NCBI RefSeq assembly: GCF_001625215.2
Contig: NC_030387.2
Coordinates: 496,001-560,000, forward strand
Direction of reading: 5' to 3'
DNA: 64,000 nucleotides
Source: Daucus carota subsp. sativus
Taxonomy: Eukaryota; Streptophyta; Magnoliopsida; Apiales; Apiaceae
Below the pieces are notes generated by a model, which was not told the origin of the DNA, did no database searches, and saw nothing but the letters and a program-made list of their open reading frames with translations. A program made the translations under genes and the position numbers. This document shows, in pieces, positions 1-15,398 of this stretch (positions within the stretch are counted from its first letter, which is position 1; every line of letters begins with the position of its first letter).

Positions 1-969
1 CCAAACATTTTTCTACAAATCATGAACTACGACTACACATCTAATTTAAGAAATCCTAAAAAGGACCCTTAATTTCAAACATAAATTTCAAAATTATTAA
101 ACTATTTCAATTTTCAAAATTTAATATCAAATCTCAAGTCTCAATCATGCAAACTCTAGTAAATCATACAAGAAATTAATTAAAATCAAGGCATTATACA
201 CACACATATATAGGCAATTGCTCAAATAGAAACCGCTTAAATAAAAACTAAAATGGAAACCAAGAGAACCTATACCTAAATGATTTCACCCACCCCTTTT
301 ATGTACCCAAGAGAAACTATACCTAAATGACTTCACCCACCCCCTATATGTCATCACCCACCCCCTATATGTCATCACCGGCCCAGCCTCACCCACTCAA
401 TCCACCTCGGGCCCGCCAGGGCCTCGCCAAGGCTCAGGCCCTAAACGGGCTCCAGACAATCTTAAAGAGCCAAACCATGGTCCCACTGGGCCTCGACCCG
501 GCCCTTCTAGGCCCATTTAGACCTCGTCTAGGCCCATCTCTGGGTCCATCCCCGATCCCAAAAACCGCATCATTCTACTTAATCGCATTGATTTTCATTT
601 AGTTTTAATTCTAGTAGTTTCTATTGGAATAGGACCCTATATATATAAATATACTAAGGATTAGAATAATACCTTCAAATTAATGCTAATTCAGGTTGAT
701 TTGAAGGTGTTGATGACAAGCTCAAAATCTTTGTGTGTGTGGACGACCCTCTCTTCTCCCTTTTCTCCTCTTGCTCAAAATCCAGCCGCTTGCTCCGTTT
801 TCTTTGTTGCTACTTTGGTGTTGCTTCGGCTGATTTAGAGAGAGGCAGGGCACACGTGGTCCGTGAGAGGGGAGGTCACGTAAATTTTTACACAACACAG
901 GCCGACCGAGGGAGAGGTGACCCCTACTGGTTTGAAATGAATGAAGGTCGTCCGTGGGTGGGGTGTCCT
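1..969. other. Intergenic sequence, no gene recognised
   Basis: AT-rich up to about 280, then a GC-richer stretch (about 280-560) in which a short unit of the type CACCCACCCCCTATATGTCA is repeated about three times, followed by proline-rich low-complexity sequence full of GGGCC and GGCCC words. No open frame here has recognisable protein similarity. Positions 962-969 are the left target-site copy of the hAT-like element that follows. Confidence 0.6.
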
Positions 970-1154
970 TAGGGGTGATCAAAAAACCGCCCACACCGCA
1001 TAAACCGCCCGCACCGCACCAAACCGCACAACAAAACGTGGTTTTTAATTTTCGTGGTGCGGTTGCGGTTTGAATTTTTCACAAACCGCGCGGTGCGGTG
1101 CGGATTGCGGTTTGACATATTAGTAGTGCGGTTCAAACCGCACCGCACCGCAAT

Positions 1155-1216
<62 letters not shown>

Positions 1217-1730
1217 TGATTGTCAAATAAAATTATATTATACATATATATATTATTTATAATTATGTTATATATGTTTGTTAATTGTTAAATCTCTTCA
1301 AATAATAGAATTATTATTTTATCAATCTCGCATTACTATTATACCAAATTTGTATGAAATGATTATATTATTATAATATGTCTCTTGGTAGTTAGTACTC
1401 ATATTTATTATCATATTTACATTTTTGTTTGTGTTATTTTAGTAGTTGTTGTAGCTCTGAAATGATAAATATCATATAAATTCATTACATGCAAAGTTTT
1501 TAATTATTGTATATTTAAATTTTATTTCTAACTTCAACTAAAAATATTTATTCTTAAGCATACAAACCGCACAAACCGCACCGCACCACACCGCATTTTT
1601 GTGGTGCGGTTTACGCGGTTTTTATGCTAGCGTGGTGCGGTTGTGGTTTGAGTTTTCAACCAAACCGCATGCGCGGTTTGGTTCGCGGTTTTAGCGAAAA
1701 ACCGCACCGCCCGCACCGCGATCACCCCTA
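970..1730. mobile_element. Non-autonomous hAT-like element with perfect 8-bp target duplication
   Basis: The element begins TAGGGGTGATC and ends GATCACCCCTA, an 11-bp terminal inverted repeat. It is flanked on both sides by the same 8 bases, GGTGTCCT (962-969 and 1731-1738), the target-duplication length typical of the hAT superfamily. Both subterminal regions are packed with AACCGCACCGC-type words in both orientations (about 985-1155 and 1565-1715), which look like clustered transposase-binding motifs. The centre is AT-rich and includes a (TA)n run at about 1168-1212. There is no transposase, so it is non-autonomous. Boundaries are read directly; the superfamily call is inferred from target-duplication length and terminal motif. 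Confidence 0.85.
1168..1212. repeat. (TA)n microsatellite inside the hAT-like element
   Basis: An uninterrupted TA dinucleotide run, preceded by a short ATT run. It is likely polymorphic in length. Confidence 0.9.
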
Positions 1731-1738
1731 GGTGTCCT

Positions 1739-2854
1739 TTTCTTAAAAAAAAATTCCTCTGGGGTCGCCCAAATTCAGAATAATTAAGCTGATCAGCTTT
1801 GAAAAGCTAGTAAAAAAAACTAGTTATTTTTCAAAGAAGTGTGCTCTGGCTGGTTAGGAATGAAACGGAGCCATAGAATTAGCTGCTCTTTTTACGTAAG
1901 CCGCCTACAACTACAAGGAGTCTTCGTATCTAACAAATGAGGGAACTTCTACATGTATCTAACAAATGACAAATGACGGAACTTCTACATGAGTTTATGG
2001 GTTTATCCATTTTGTTCAATCACTTTCTTCAACTTATATGATATATCCGGCGATATGTTCTGTTGTGGAGTGCATAGAAGACCATCTCAACTCGAGGAAC
2101 CCAAAATTATTAAACTGCTTTTAAAATTATTAAACTGGCGATAAAAATACGAGTAGAAGGGAGCGCAGTTATAAGCCGAGAGTATCTGGCTAAAAGAATT
2201 AATTAATTGTCGCACAGACCAACATGCTATAAAATTGTCTTACAACTGTTGACACTTGATCATCGTCGTTTCCGTTGCTAATGGCGCAAATAAAAGAAAG
2301 CAGTTTCAAATCATATATATATATAAAGGGTAACACATCACACAATTAATCTTTCATCATCCCACAATACGTAAGACAAGAGTATACACCATCCACCCCC
2401 GGCCAATGCCGGACTATGTAACAGACCAAGAACTAAGAACAAAACTCCGGTTTGACCCAACCTTTACTCAAGTTACAATAACCAACTTGAAACTTGGTTG
2501 TAAAACATTCAACTCAAGACATATATGCCTCTTGACACAATTACCCCAACCCCCCTCCCCCCAAATTTATTTCACCACGTTCTATTAAACCTTGACCGAC
2601 CTCGGCTCATCTTTAGCCACAACAACAGCTGTGTTAGATGACAACAAGACACAATGTGGTGCTTTGACCCGACCTGACCCAACCGGACTGGTCCTGACCT
2701 GACGCGACGCCATACTAGACCTTGCTTACTTCGACAACCTTCCCCACACAGAAAGTAAGCCCCTGCAGAAGTCCGCAAACAATCAGTTAATAAACAGGGG
2801 TTGCGGAAGTTTTTAACAGATCGATACAGGATAAAAAATTCAGGTGTGCTCACC
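1739..2854. other. Intergenic and importin-alpha 3' flank
   Basis: No convincing gene. The right part, from about 2600 to 2854, probably includes the 3' UTR of the importin-alpha gene, which ends at 2855 on the minus strand. A stretch near 2660-2710 is enriched in CCTGACC/GACCCGACC words. Confidence 0.5.
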
Positions 2855-5800
2855 TTAACCAAAATTAAAACCTCCCGATGGAAGGTTTCCATCAGCCCCT
2901 CCTAAGTTGAATCCAGCTTGATTGCCATCACCAGTTGGAAGAGTCTCATCTTCCTCTTCCAGCCAGTATGTCTCCAGAATCTTAACAGCCTTCTCATATA
3001 TTTCGTTATTGTCATGACTCTGCAGGTTCTCTATTTTTTCAAGCCCCTCAGCTTCATCAATTAGTTGAGCATAATAGTTGACTTCTCCACTATTTCCCAA
3101 ATTCTTCTCAGCTTCTCCTACCTTTAAGATGTTTTCCAGTCCTTCCAAACAGACAGTAACAATCCTAGGATCAGGGCAGACTAGTAGATCACACAAAGGC
3201 TTGATACAGCTCTGGTTCACCAGAAACCTAACAAATAGAAACAGCAATTAAGTTGCAGCTGAATCTAAGAGGAATGCAGAATGTAAAATACATAGGCTTA
3301 GGCAAGCATACTTGATTTGATCATGGCTACCACCGGAAGTGGCATTTGAAATTGCCCATGCTGCCTCTTTCTTAATGTCAAATTCAGCATTTTGAAGAAG
3401 GTTAACCAGAGGCCCAAATAACCCCGCCAGAATTACAGCCTGTTATTACAGTCAAGTTATATCAATAATGTCCAAAAGCAAGAAAAAACAAACACACAAG
3501 TACCATAAATACATATAAAAATATGTAATTGTGTGTAGAGAGAGAGAAGTCCATTTTAGCTCCGCAAGGGATGACTTCTTGTAATGTGCAACATCATAAA
3601 TTATCTCAAAGTGCTAACAAAGCAACCGCTGTAAAAAGCATATGTTCACAGTATTCCATATATGAATGTGTGTGAAAACATATTTGCATCTAAATATGGT
3701 GCCAGTGGAATGCCATCAAGGTTGATACCATGATTGATAGCATCTCAGTTTTTTCCCAGATTTTACATATATCTATCAGACCAAACATAAGTTACCAAGA
3801 TATATGTTTAGAGAGCATGGTTATCGCAAAAACAACTAGTCGACGACTAGTCGATCCAAAGGCACTCCCGGCTCTGAGTTCCTCAAAGTTTGACTTTGCG
3901 CCAGGATAACCATGATTATGGTGTACCGTACCATCACCCGGTCCAATCAATGACAATACACAAGGAGATAAAAATGAACATGATATGATATTTGCTTGTT
4001 TTTCATCATCACATATGGTTTTATAATTTATATTAGGTTGGACATGGTTGATATTTGGTATTTGGATGTTATTGTGTAGTAGGTATGCTTAATTTGAACT
4101 CATTATTCTATTACTTCTGCTTAAACTTTAAAAATTGATGCGTTAATTTATATTTATATGAAATCTAGTAATTATATGTATTATGAAAGTCTTATCCACT
4201 ATTTAGGACTAATCAGGCAACATGTCTCCTAGTCTATTGGTCTTTTTAAAGGTCGGGCGTCGAGACTCAACTTGGGGCCGTAATAACCATGCTAGAAAGA
4301 TGTTGGCAATTCTACAAACCTCCCCTACTCACACAATTCACTGTATATATTATAAATACACTACTACATAATTCATATACAAAAACGTAGTTCACATATA
4401 TAATATACACTAAACAAGAAAACAGTATTCCCAATGTACATAATATACAAAATCTTATGTGTGTTGAATATGTCCCCCAAAATGATTCTCATAAAATTAG
4501 ACTCCTGTATATAGATACACACAATTATAACCTAAATCTTAAGCTTATCCGTGTTAAATTAACCACAAAATTTCACAAAATGATTATAGACTTCAAAAAC
4601 AAAATTCCAAGTACTAAATATACACAATTTCAACATATTTGCCTCTAAATATACATGTATAAATGTGTTCCACAAATTTGCACCTAATCAGTGTTAAATT
4701 AACTACAAATTCCACAAAATGGCTATAAGCTTCAAAAACAAATTTAAGTACTGAATATACACAATTTCAACATATTTGCCTCTAAATATACATGCATAAA
4801 TGTGTCCCTCAAATTTGCACCTAATCATTATGCAAGTGGAATGCACTTATCAAAATTAAGTATACATCAGATTTTCCGATAACATATATTATTCGACCCA
4901 CACATTAGTTATCAAATATTTTTGGCAATTATATATATTTCAGGTTCTGCTTATAATGAAACGGGGAGAACTAGAGCTGCTTATATACCGCATCGAGATA
5001 AATCATTTATTAAAAACAAAACATCAGGTGCTCACATGGTAGTTTTACAAGGCCCAAGGTCTTTAAGATCCGTGCATCGAACTTCACAACTATTATATAC
5101 TGCCTATGTCACATTGACTAGGATTTAAATGACTAATTACCCTAGAGAGTCTCCAATAGGCTTTTCAAACAAACTCTTAACTTAACATTCAAATATGTGA
5201 AAAATTGATGCTCCAATAGGCTCCTAGCGACTCTTTAAAAATTTAAGAGCCTCCTCTCTCTCCTCTCTTTTAAAGTGTAACTAGGTGCTCTTAACTTATT
5301 TCCTCTCTCTTAAAGAGCAACTAGGCGCTCTTAACTTTATTATCATCAAATATAATATTTAGTTCCTTCCAATTGCATATATTTCTCTCCAATTCTATCT
5401 CCAACTTTTCACTCAAATAATAATAAAAATATAAATGGAGAGCCGGTATAAAGAGTAGTGTCGGAGTTATCACGTTATTCAGTATATTAACTTGCTATGA
5501 GTCGCATATTATATTTATTTTAAAAGAATGAATTAGGAGCCTATTGGAGATGCCCTTATAGATCATTGCTCCTTCGCCTACATACTAGTCCTTTTACGGG
5601 GAAAAACTGTTTGGGGCCAGCCGATACCTGGTGTGTGTGCCTAGCCTAGTATGCAAAAAAGTACAACTTCTCCGCAACATACAAAATATAATATTTTTAA
5701 AGGACTGTAACCTCAGGTTCTTCTTTCCCTCTTCCCCTTTTTATGCCTAGACATCTAACATATATTTGGCGGCCATATAACAAAAAAACAACTCTAAAAC

Positions 5801-8800
5801 AATAATTCAACAAAAAGAGGAAGCAACAAAGCAATCTATTTTGCATAAATAAAAAATATGTAGTAAAGCCTCTGCTCCTGTTTACCAGCAACACTATAGA
5901 CACAAACCTGTATCTGTTCTTTGTTCCCAGCAGTAATGTTTGAAATCGTCCAGCAAGCTTCCTTCTTAATGCTTTTTTTATGATTATGGGTCAACAAGCT
6001 CAGCAGGCAAGGCAGAGCACCAAAGTTAATAATGCACTGGAACAAGAAAACACCACAGCATTATTCACTTCTTAAAAAACAACCAAAAAAAATATGCTAA
6101 ACCATGTTATTTGCATGCAACCACCAACTAAAAGTAAAGGTAAAGCGAAGCAGAAAATAATTCAAATTAGTTATATATTTTACATCATAAATTACATCCA
6201 TACATAAATATCGATGTTTTGTGTGCCCATAGACACAACTAACAAAGCCTTTTTGATTAGGTGTAGTATTTTTATTAACTCTCATCCCATAATGAATCCC
6301 TGCATGCACAAAAATCTCCACCAACAAAGATCTGCCACCCAAGTAAAAAGTAGTTGTTAGTGTGTGCCTTTGGGCACACACCATAAAGACCCTTGTAATA
6401 TTTTTATTATCTGATTAGCAATATTCTAACAAGTGGCCTTCCAAAGGCTTAACATTTGTCATCAAGACTAAATCGATTTGCCATTAAGACTAAATTCTCT
6501 TGGCTGGATCTACACAAGTTAGTCGCTAATAACCAGACATGCAGAATTGCAGATCAAACGTCTTCCACAAGGAAATCAATTAATGCAGAAATCATGCCTA
6601 TTTCTTGAATTAGAGCCTGTGAAAAAACTTTGGTTTCACCCAAATATTCCTATTCGTACACGAGCACAAAGTCCAATACTGATTACCGAATAATTAACAG
6701 AAGTGCAAATCTTTGGGACAACTTGCACACAATTCTTTTAGATATCGTTTTCCTCTGCGATCTACATTTTAGCATTATAGCGATTTTTTATGGAATATTT
6801 CTGCATGGTTGTCGGCATTTCAAATGAAAAACTTACTATAGTTATTCATTACATACTTATTCTTATATTTTAATACCTTTCATAGTTCTTAGTGTGTGCT
6901 TCGCAGTACTAGTACTGGTAACAAATTGAAAACCACATTCACAAAACAATAACTGAAACACACCAACAACCTTGTCTGGCCAGGAGACACCTTAACTAAT
7001 TACCAGTTAATAGATAAGAAAATGAAGTACAAAAATGAAATATTATATGTTCATGTTGTAGATATTATTTTTGCAATTACAAAGACGTAACAAAAAATGA
7101 ACTTAAACAGTTCACACAAATTATATAGTTCAAACCAGATATAAACCAAGCATAATTGTGAATTTAATAAAATGACAGCTTACGGTATATATTAGGTTAT
7201 ACTAATGCAACTACCCCCTATAAAAGGGGCTATTATTAAGCATCAAAGTCTTGTTGTAAAGTAAGACGGACAAAATGTTGAGCAAAACCACATAAATCAC
7301 TTAAGCATCTGAATTCCAGAAAAACACATTAAAGAGCCAGTTTCATATCAACTTTATAAGCTAGTTGGTGTTTTCATGTTCGTTCTAACTGGTGTATCTT
7401 AGTTCAGACCATACCTGAGTCTGGACATCATCCCCTGTCACAATGTTCCCCACAGTTCGAAGTGCAGGAATAAGAACCGATGGTGAAGGATGACTGAAAC
7501 ACCATATAACACAATGAGATCAAAGTATCAAACTCAAACATGCACACAAACAGAAGTGTTCAATCAGGATTTTTTATTATATAACACTTACAGAAGAAGC
7601 TCAACAAGACGTTGACAGACACCTGCATCGATGACAGCTTGAATTTTATCATTAGTACCATCAGAGAGATATGATAGAGCCCAGCATGCATCTGTCAGCA
7701 CCTCTTCGTCATTAGAATGAACAAGGCGCTGGAGAGCAGGAAGTGCTGGCCTAGTCTGCAAGATAACCCCAGATAAACTATTCAATAATCCACAATCAGA
7801 AAGGGAAAAAAAAAGGTAATCAAACACCTATAAGACAGACCCACAAACAACCTGCTCAAAAGGAGGTTGTGGCTTGCCACGGCAAAAATTCGATAACGTC
7901 CAGGTAGCATTTCTTAGCATAGAAAGTTTTGCGTGCTCATTCAACTGAGCCAGCAAAGGCGGCAAAGCACCACTAGCAAGGACAAGATCACGACATCGAG
8001 GAGAGTCACCAGCCACATTTCCCAATGCCCAAACAGCCTACAAGTTAAAAAAGGATTATCCAAGACATTCACAAGGATATAATATTCATTAATATATATA
8101 CATATATGGATCACTAATTCTTAAATGGCACCTGCTCCCGAACATCATCACTTGGAGAACCAAGAAGCTTCACAAAGATAGGAATAGCACCGTGGTCAAT
8201 CACCACTTTGGTATTTTCAGAGGTTCCAGAAGCAATATTTGTGAGAGCCCATGCAGCCTCAAACTATAAGAAAGATAGGAATGACCCGTGGTCAATCACC
8301 ACTTTTAAATACTTGTAAATTTTTCTACATCTACCCATACTTATTATATTAACTTCAAAGAGGCTACAATGGAAATGATATATAACAAGGGCTAACTTTG
8401 GAAGATTGTTGGTAATTATACATTGAAAGAAGAAAAGGATCAGCTAATTTGGAATATAAATTTTTTTGCAAAAAGCTCATTTAAATTGGTATGAAGTAGA
8501 AAGAACTAAAATACATCTAGTATATAGCACGAAAACAAGATATCACAAACCTGTAGTTGTGGGTAGTCTTCCCTCATGAGAAACTCCACAAAACGTGGAA
8601 CAACTCCAGATTGAATGACTTCCTCGATTGGAGGGCTCCGCTCTGTCAATTAATACTTGTTAAATACTCAAGGTTGTCTTACATAATTGCATCGATCATA
8701 ATTCCAGAAATAATCGACAAAGTTACATGCTTCTTTTAATACCTATTGAAAGTAATTTTCGGAAGTGAGTGGTTGCCTCCAGCTGCATATTACTATCATC

Positions 8801-10027
8801 GGACCACACCCCGGCAACCATACCAGGAATACTCTCCAATTGCAACTGCATAAACAATTGACCATCAGACAAATTTAATATATTTGTCAAGTATTATCAA
8901 TTTATCAGCACAGTCAGAATGATGTATATTAAAATTTTCCTTTATTCGTTGAATATACATTTACAGTCATATTCGACTAGAAACCATCTTAGCAATAGAT
9001 TAGATACTTACATCCAGGTGTACACACACATGAATATATAAAAGAGAACAGAGAGAGGGCTCCAAATTTCACTAAACTGAATACTATTTATAGATATTAA
9101 ACCACCACATAATCTGAATACAAAAACACAGTTTGTATGTAGTTCACATACATAACATTCTCTAACACTAAAAACAGTATTTTGACTACGAACATATAGA
9201 AAACTCAGTGCTGGTCGAATCTGTTCATTAAAATAAACCAGATAAAAACAAAATCCTATATGCAACACACATTTGAACCTACATCTTAAGTGTTAAATCA
9301 TCCACAAACTGCATATAACCAATAAAAACTTCAACACTGAACCCAAAGCACTATGTAAGCCTGATTTTAACCTAAGTCTTAAACTTGTCAGTCTAAATCA
9401 ACCACAAACACCACATAATCAATATAAACTTTGAAACTCGATTAAACATAAATTCCACATAATCCTACATATACAAACAATCTTTGCCAAAATCTTTAGC
9501 TTATCAATCCTATATCAACCAGAAATATCGATACATATCAATCCTAAATCAACCAGAAATGTTGATACAAACTTCCAAACCAGTCATACACAAATTTCAC
9601 ACACTCCTATGCATACATCCACACAATTAAAACCTAAATCTTAATCTCATATTAAAAATCAACCACAAATTCCACATGTAACCAGAAAAATCTTCGAAAC
9701 TAAACTCAAAAGCACTAGACAACACAATTACACCAAAACTAGTATCATCACGTTTTTTAATCAACCACAAATTCAAATAAATCAATATAATCCAACAAAA
9801 ACATCGAAGCGAAGCTTGAGAAGTACCTTCTTCTCAACGACAGGAGCTTGAGGGAACTGATTTGCCTGAAGGCCTTCTCGACGCTTCTTAAGCAAGCTCT
9901 CTTCCCGCTTATTCTTCCGGATCTCGATCATATTGTCCTCTCGCCGGCGCCGACCTTCATCGGCATCGACGGCGACTTTGTAGCGGTTCCGACGAACCTC
10001 GGTCCTCGCGTTGGGTCTCAACGACAT
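2855..10027 (-). CDS. IMPA: Importin subunit alpha (nuclear import receptor adaptor)
   Basis: Ten coding exons on the minus strand: 9827-10027, 8743-8845, 8551-8642, 8132-8263, 7852-8037, 7592-7755, 7415-7493, 5908-6036, 3312-3439, 2855-3227. They total 1,587 nt, a 528-residue protein of normal family length, and every junction is GT-AG and in phase. The N-terminus is a basic importin-beta-binding domain (about residues 1-80, Arg/Lys-rich), followed by ten-ish armadillo repeats with the conserved [14 protein letters not shown] type motifs and the C-terminal acidic EEEDE stretch. It should bind classical nuclear localisation signals and bridge them to importin beta. The start is the second Met of the first open frame, because the family begins MSLRPN/MSLRP. 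It resembles Arabidopsis IMPA-1/IMPA-2; the neighbouring CAMTA gene favours IMPA-2. It appears intact. Confidence 0.96.
3816..4291. mobile_element. Probable non-autonomous hAT-like element in the importin-alpha intron
   Basis: The ends are CATGGTTAT and ATAACCATG, a 9-bp inverted repeat. The flanking octamers TTAGAGAG and CTAGAAAG match at 6 of 8 positions, as expected for an old 8-bp target duplication. Close to the left end is a short palindromic run of the form ACTAGTCGACGACTAGT. No coding capacity was seen. Confidence 0.5.
4546..4824. repeat. Two-copy ~140 bp tandem duplication in intron
   Basis: Two adjacent copies share stretches such as CACAATTTCAACATATTTGC followed by CTCTAAATATACATG. 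AT-rich and non-coding. Confidence 0.7.
5144..5556. mobile_element. MITE-like inverted-repeat element
   Basis: The left end reads GAGTCTCCAATAGGCT and the right end reads AGCCTATTGGAGATGC. These form an imperfect inverted repeat of the widespread plant CTCCAATAGG type. A second internal CTCCAATAGG copy sits at 5211. No clear target duplication was found. Confidence 0.5.
6037..7414 (-). other. Intron 7 of the importin-alpha gene
   Basis: A 1.38-kb AT-rich intron between exons 7415-7493 and 5908-6036. No exon or clear mobile element recognised. Confidence 0.6.
8846..9826 (-). other. Intron 1 of the importin-alpha coding region
   Basis: A 981-bp AT-rich intron with several degenerate copies of a motif built from AAATCAACCACAAA (about 9290-9780), resembling words in the duplicated repeat of intron 8. 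No coding content. Confidence 0.55.
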
Positions 10028-10170
10028 CGTTTCACTCAAAAACCCTAGCGGCTACAAGAGTGTAGAGTAGTGAATAGTCAGTTTCAAAACCCTAACGAAT
10101 AGAATAAATATAAGGAAAGAAAAAATAAAAAAAATGAAATAATTATTGTAGTTTGGAATATGCATACCTG
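10028..10170 (-). other. Importin-alpha 5' UTR with probable intron
   Basis: On the minus strand a good donor (CCAG then GTATGC, near 10168) and a good acceptor (CTCTTGTAG, near 10061) enclose a T-rich stretch just upstream of the start codon. This suggests one 5' UTR intron of about 110 bp. Inferred from splice motifs only. Confidence 0.45.
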
Positions 10171-10231
10171 GAATTGGAGAGAATGAAGAGGCGGAGTGGG
10201 TAGATTGTTTTTGTTCTACACGTTATGTTGG

Positions 10232-10238
10232 TTTTATA
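10232..10238 (-). promoter_or_regulatory. Candidate TATA box of the importin-alpha gene
   Basis: TATAAAA on the minus strand about 205 bp upstream of the start codon, a reasonable distance if the 5' UTR is spliced. Confidence 0.4.
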
Positions 10239-12029
10239 GGCTGGGGAAAGTCCTTTTAAATTGAAGAAATTATTGGTCGCTATGATTTTTTGAGTTAACT
10301 TTTCATTAAATTATTAGTATAAAAATAGATTAAGTACTGTATTTTATTTTATTTTTGATATACGTTAAACTCATATAGATAATAGAATATTGTCCGAATT
10401 AAAATAGAAGGCAATCAGAAATTTGTTTTGCGAGTCGATTTTCAAAATTAAGATCTTCATCGACACTTCTTCATTCTTGGACCTTCCACCTTCGTCATCT
10501 TATCGATTAAACACCTTCTTTTTGTCAACCTTCGTCATCTTATCAATTAAACCCCTTCTCTTTCTCATCCTATCTTCTGTTTTATCAGGTTTTTTTTAAT
10601 AAAATTGATATCTAATCCTTTTTAGACGAGTTCTTATGGATTATTTAGTTATCAATGTTGTTAGTCATACCAATTATTTTGGGATATTAGTGTTTTAAGT
10701 TTTGATGAATTTCTGTGACTTCTGGTATGTTTCGGTAATTTTTCTAAGAGCTTATATAAGAACTTATATGATGTAACTGATAGTTTTGTACATTAACAAC
10801 AAAAAATACTTATGTGAAGGAAAACTGTGATGCTACTAGTTTCATAACTAATGTACGGATTACTCGAGTTCAATTAATCTTTTAATTTCAAGTTCGAAAC
10901 TTAGCTCGTAAACAGTTCCATATGTTTGTGTTCGGCTCGAAAGCTCGAACTAATTCACCAAATATTGCCAAAACTCAAAATATGATCTGTTCAGCTCGAG
11001 TCCGACTCGATTAAATATATAAAATATAAATAAAATATTAAATATTTTTATAAGGGGTCATTTGGCAAATCTGAATTGAATGATTAAGATATCTAAATGA
11101 CCTGAATGAATAATCTATCTGAATTCTGAACCAATAATATTGTTTGAAAAATTAAATTCGAAATATCTGAATAATATATTATATATATGATAATTTATTT
11201 TAACATAACAAAATTATACAAATCTGCAGAGAAAATATATCACTTGATGTTTCATAATATCAAAATAATTTAAAAATATATGGAAACATATTATATATAT
11301 TAATATTCAAAAGATTTATATAGTTAAAATTATTATTATATTACTTTTAGATAAATTTATTATAATAAACAAAATCTGTGTTAAAATTATTACATATATA
11401 TGTAACAAATAAACAAAAAATGTACATTTTTTTATAAAAGACGGACATTTTGACGGACAGTGCTTTACAGTGGTATTAACAGCACGTGTAGAATGTAGCA
11501 TATTTCTGAATGATTCTTTTAAGAATTTTGAAATGACTGACTCAGCTGGCTATGAATGATTCAGCAGAGTAAAGTGTGTCCACCAAATAATCTTAATCAT
11601 ATGAATCGCTCATATAAACCTCGTTCAGCTCGGTTAAGCGCAAAACAAATGGGGCCTAAAAATATATTTATAATAAAAAATTAAAAATAATAGAGGCTGA
11701 ATAAGGGTCGCAAACTTTATAAACCGAGTAATTTGAAGTTTGAACTCGGGTTGGTAAATTATCCAAATAACTCGATTGGCTTGACTATTTCCGAATCAAA
11801 TTCGAATAGTTAACTAGTCAAGGTCGAGTAGCTCAGGAACAGTTTGACTCATTTACGGCCGCCTACGAGAATTCTGAAAGTTTGAATCCAGTTAAAAATG
11901 TGAAATGTGAGTGTTTCTTGGATTTGCCACATGTCTCGTTTCCGGACCGTCGGTGACTATTGGCTAGTCAACCTTCTTAGTTCTTACAGTATAACTAAAA
12001 CTAGTCAACCAATGTGGCTAAGCAAAACA
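10239..12029. other. Intergenic region between two divergent genes, with nested MITE-like repeats
   Basis: This is the shared upstream region of importin-alpha (minus) and the receptor kinase (plus). Two arms rich in CTCGA/ACTCG words (about 10860-11030 and 11690-11860) look like halves of one repeat, split by an AT-rich insert at about 11050-11660. The insert begins GGGGTCATTTGGC and ends CAAATGGGGCC. No gene seen. Confidence 0.5.

Positions 12030-15398
<3,369 letters not shown>

Larger units (their letters stand above)
3440..5907 (-). other. Large intron 8 of the importin-alpha gene, repeat-filled
   Basis: This 2.47-kb intron holds a hAT-like element (3816-4291), an AT-rich ~140 bp tandem duplication (about 4546-4824) and a MITE-like inverted repeat (about 5144-5556). 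No additional exon was found; splicing exon 8 directly to exon 9 keeps frame. Confidence 0.7.

Noticed and set aside
4922-5128. 68-residue open frame starting MAIIYISG
   Set aside because: Lies inside importin-alpha intron 8, has no recognised similarity and borders a MITE.
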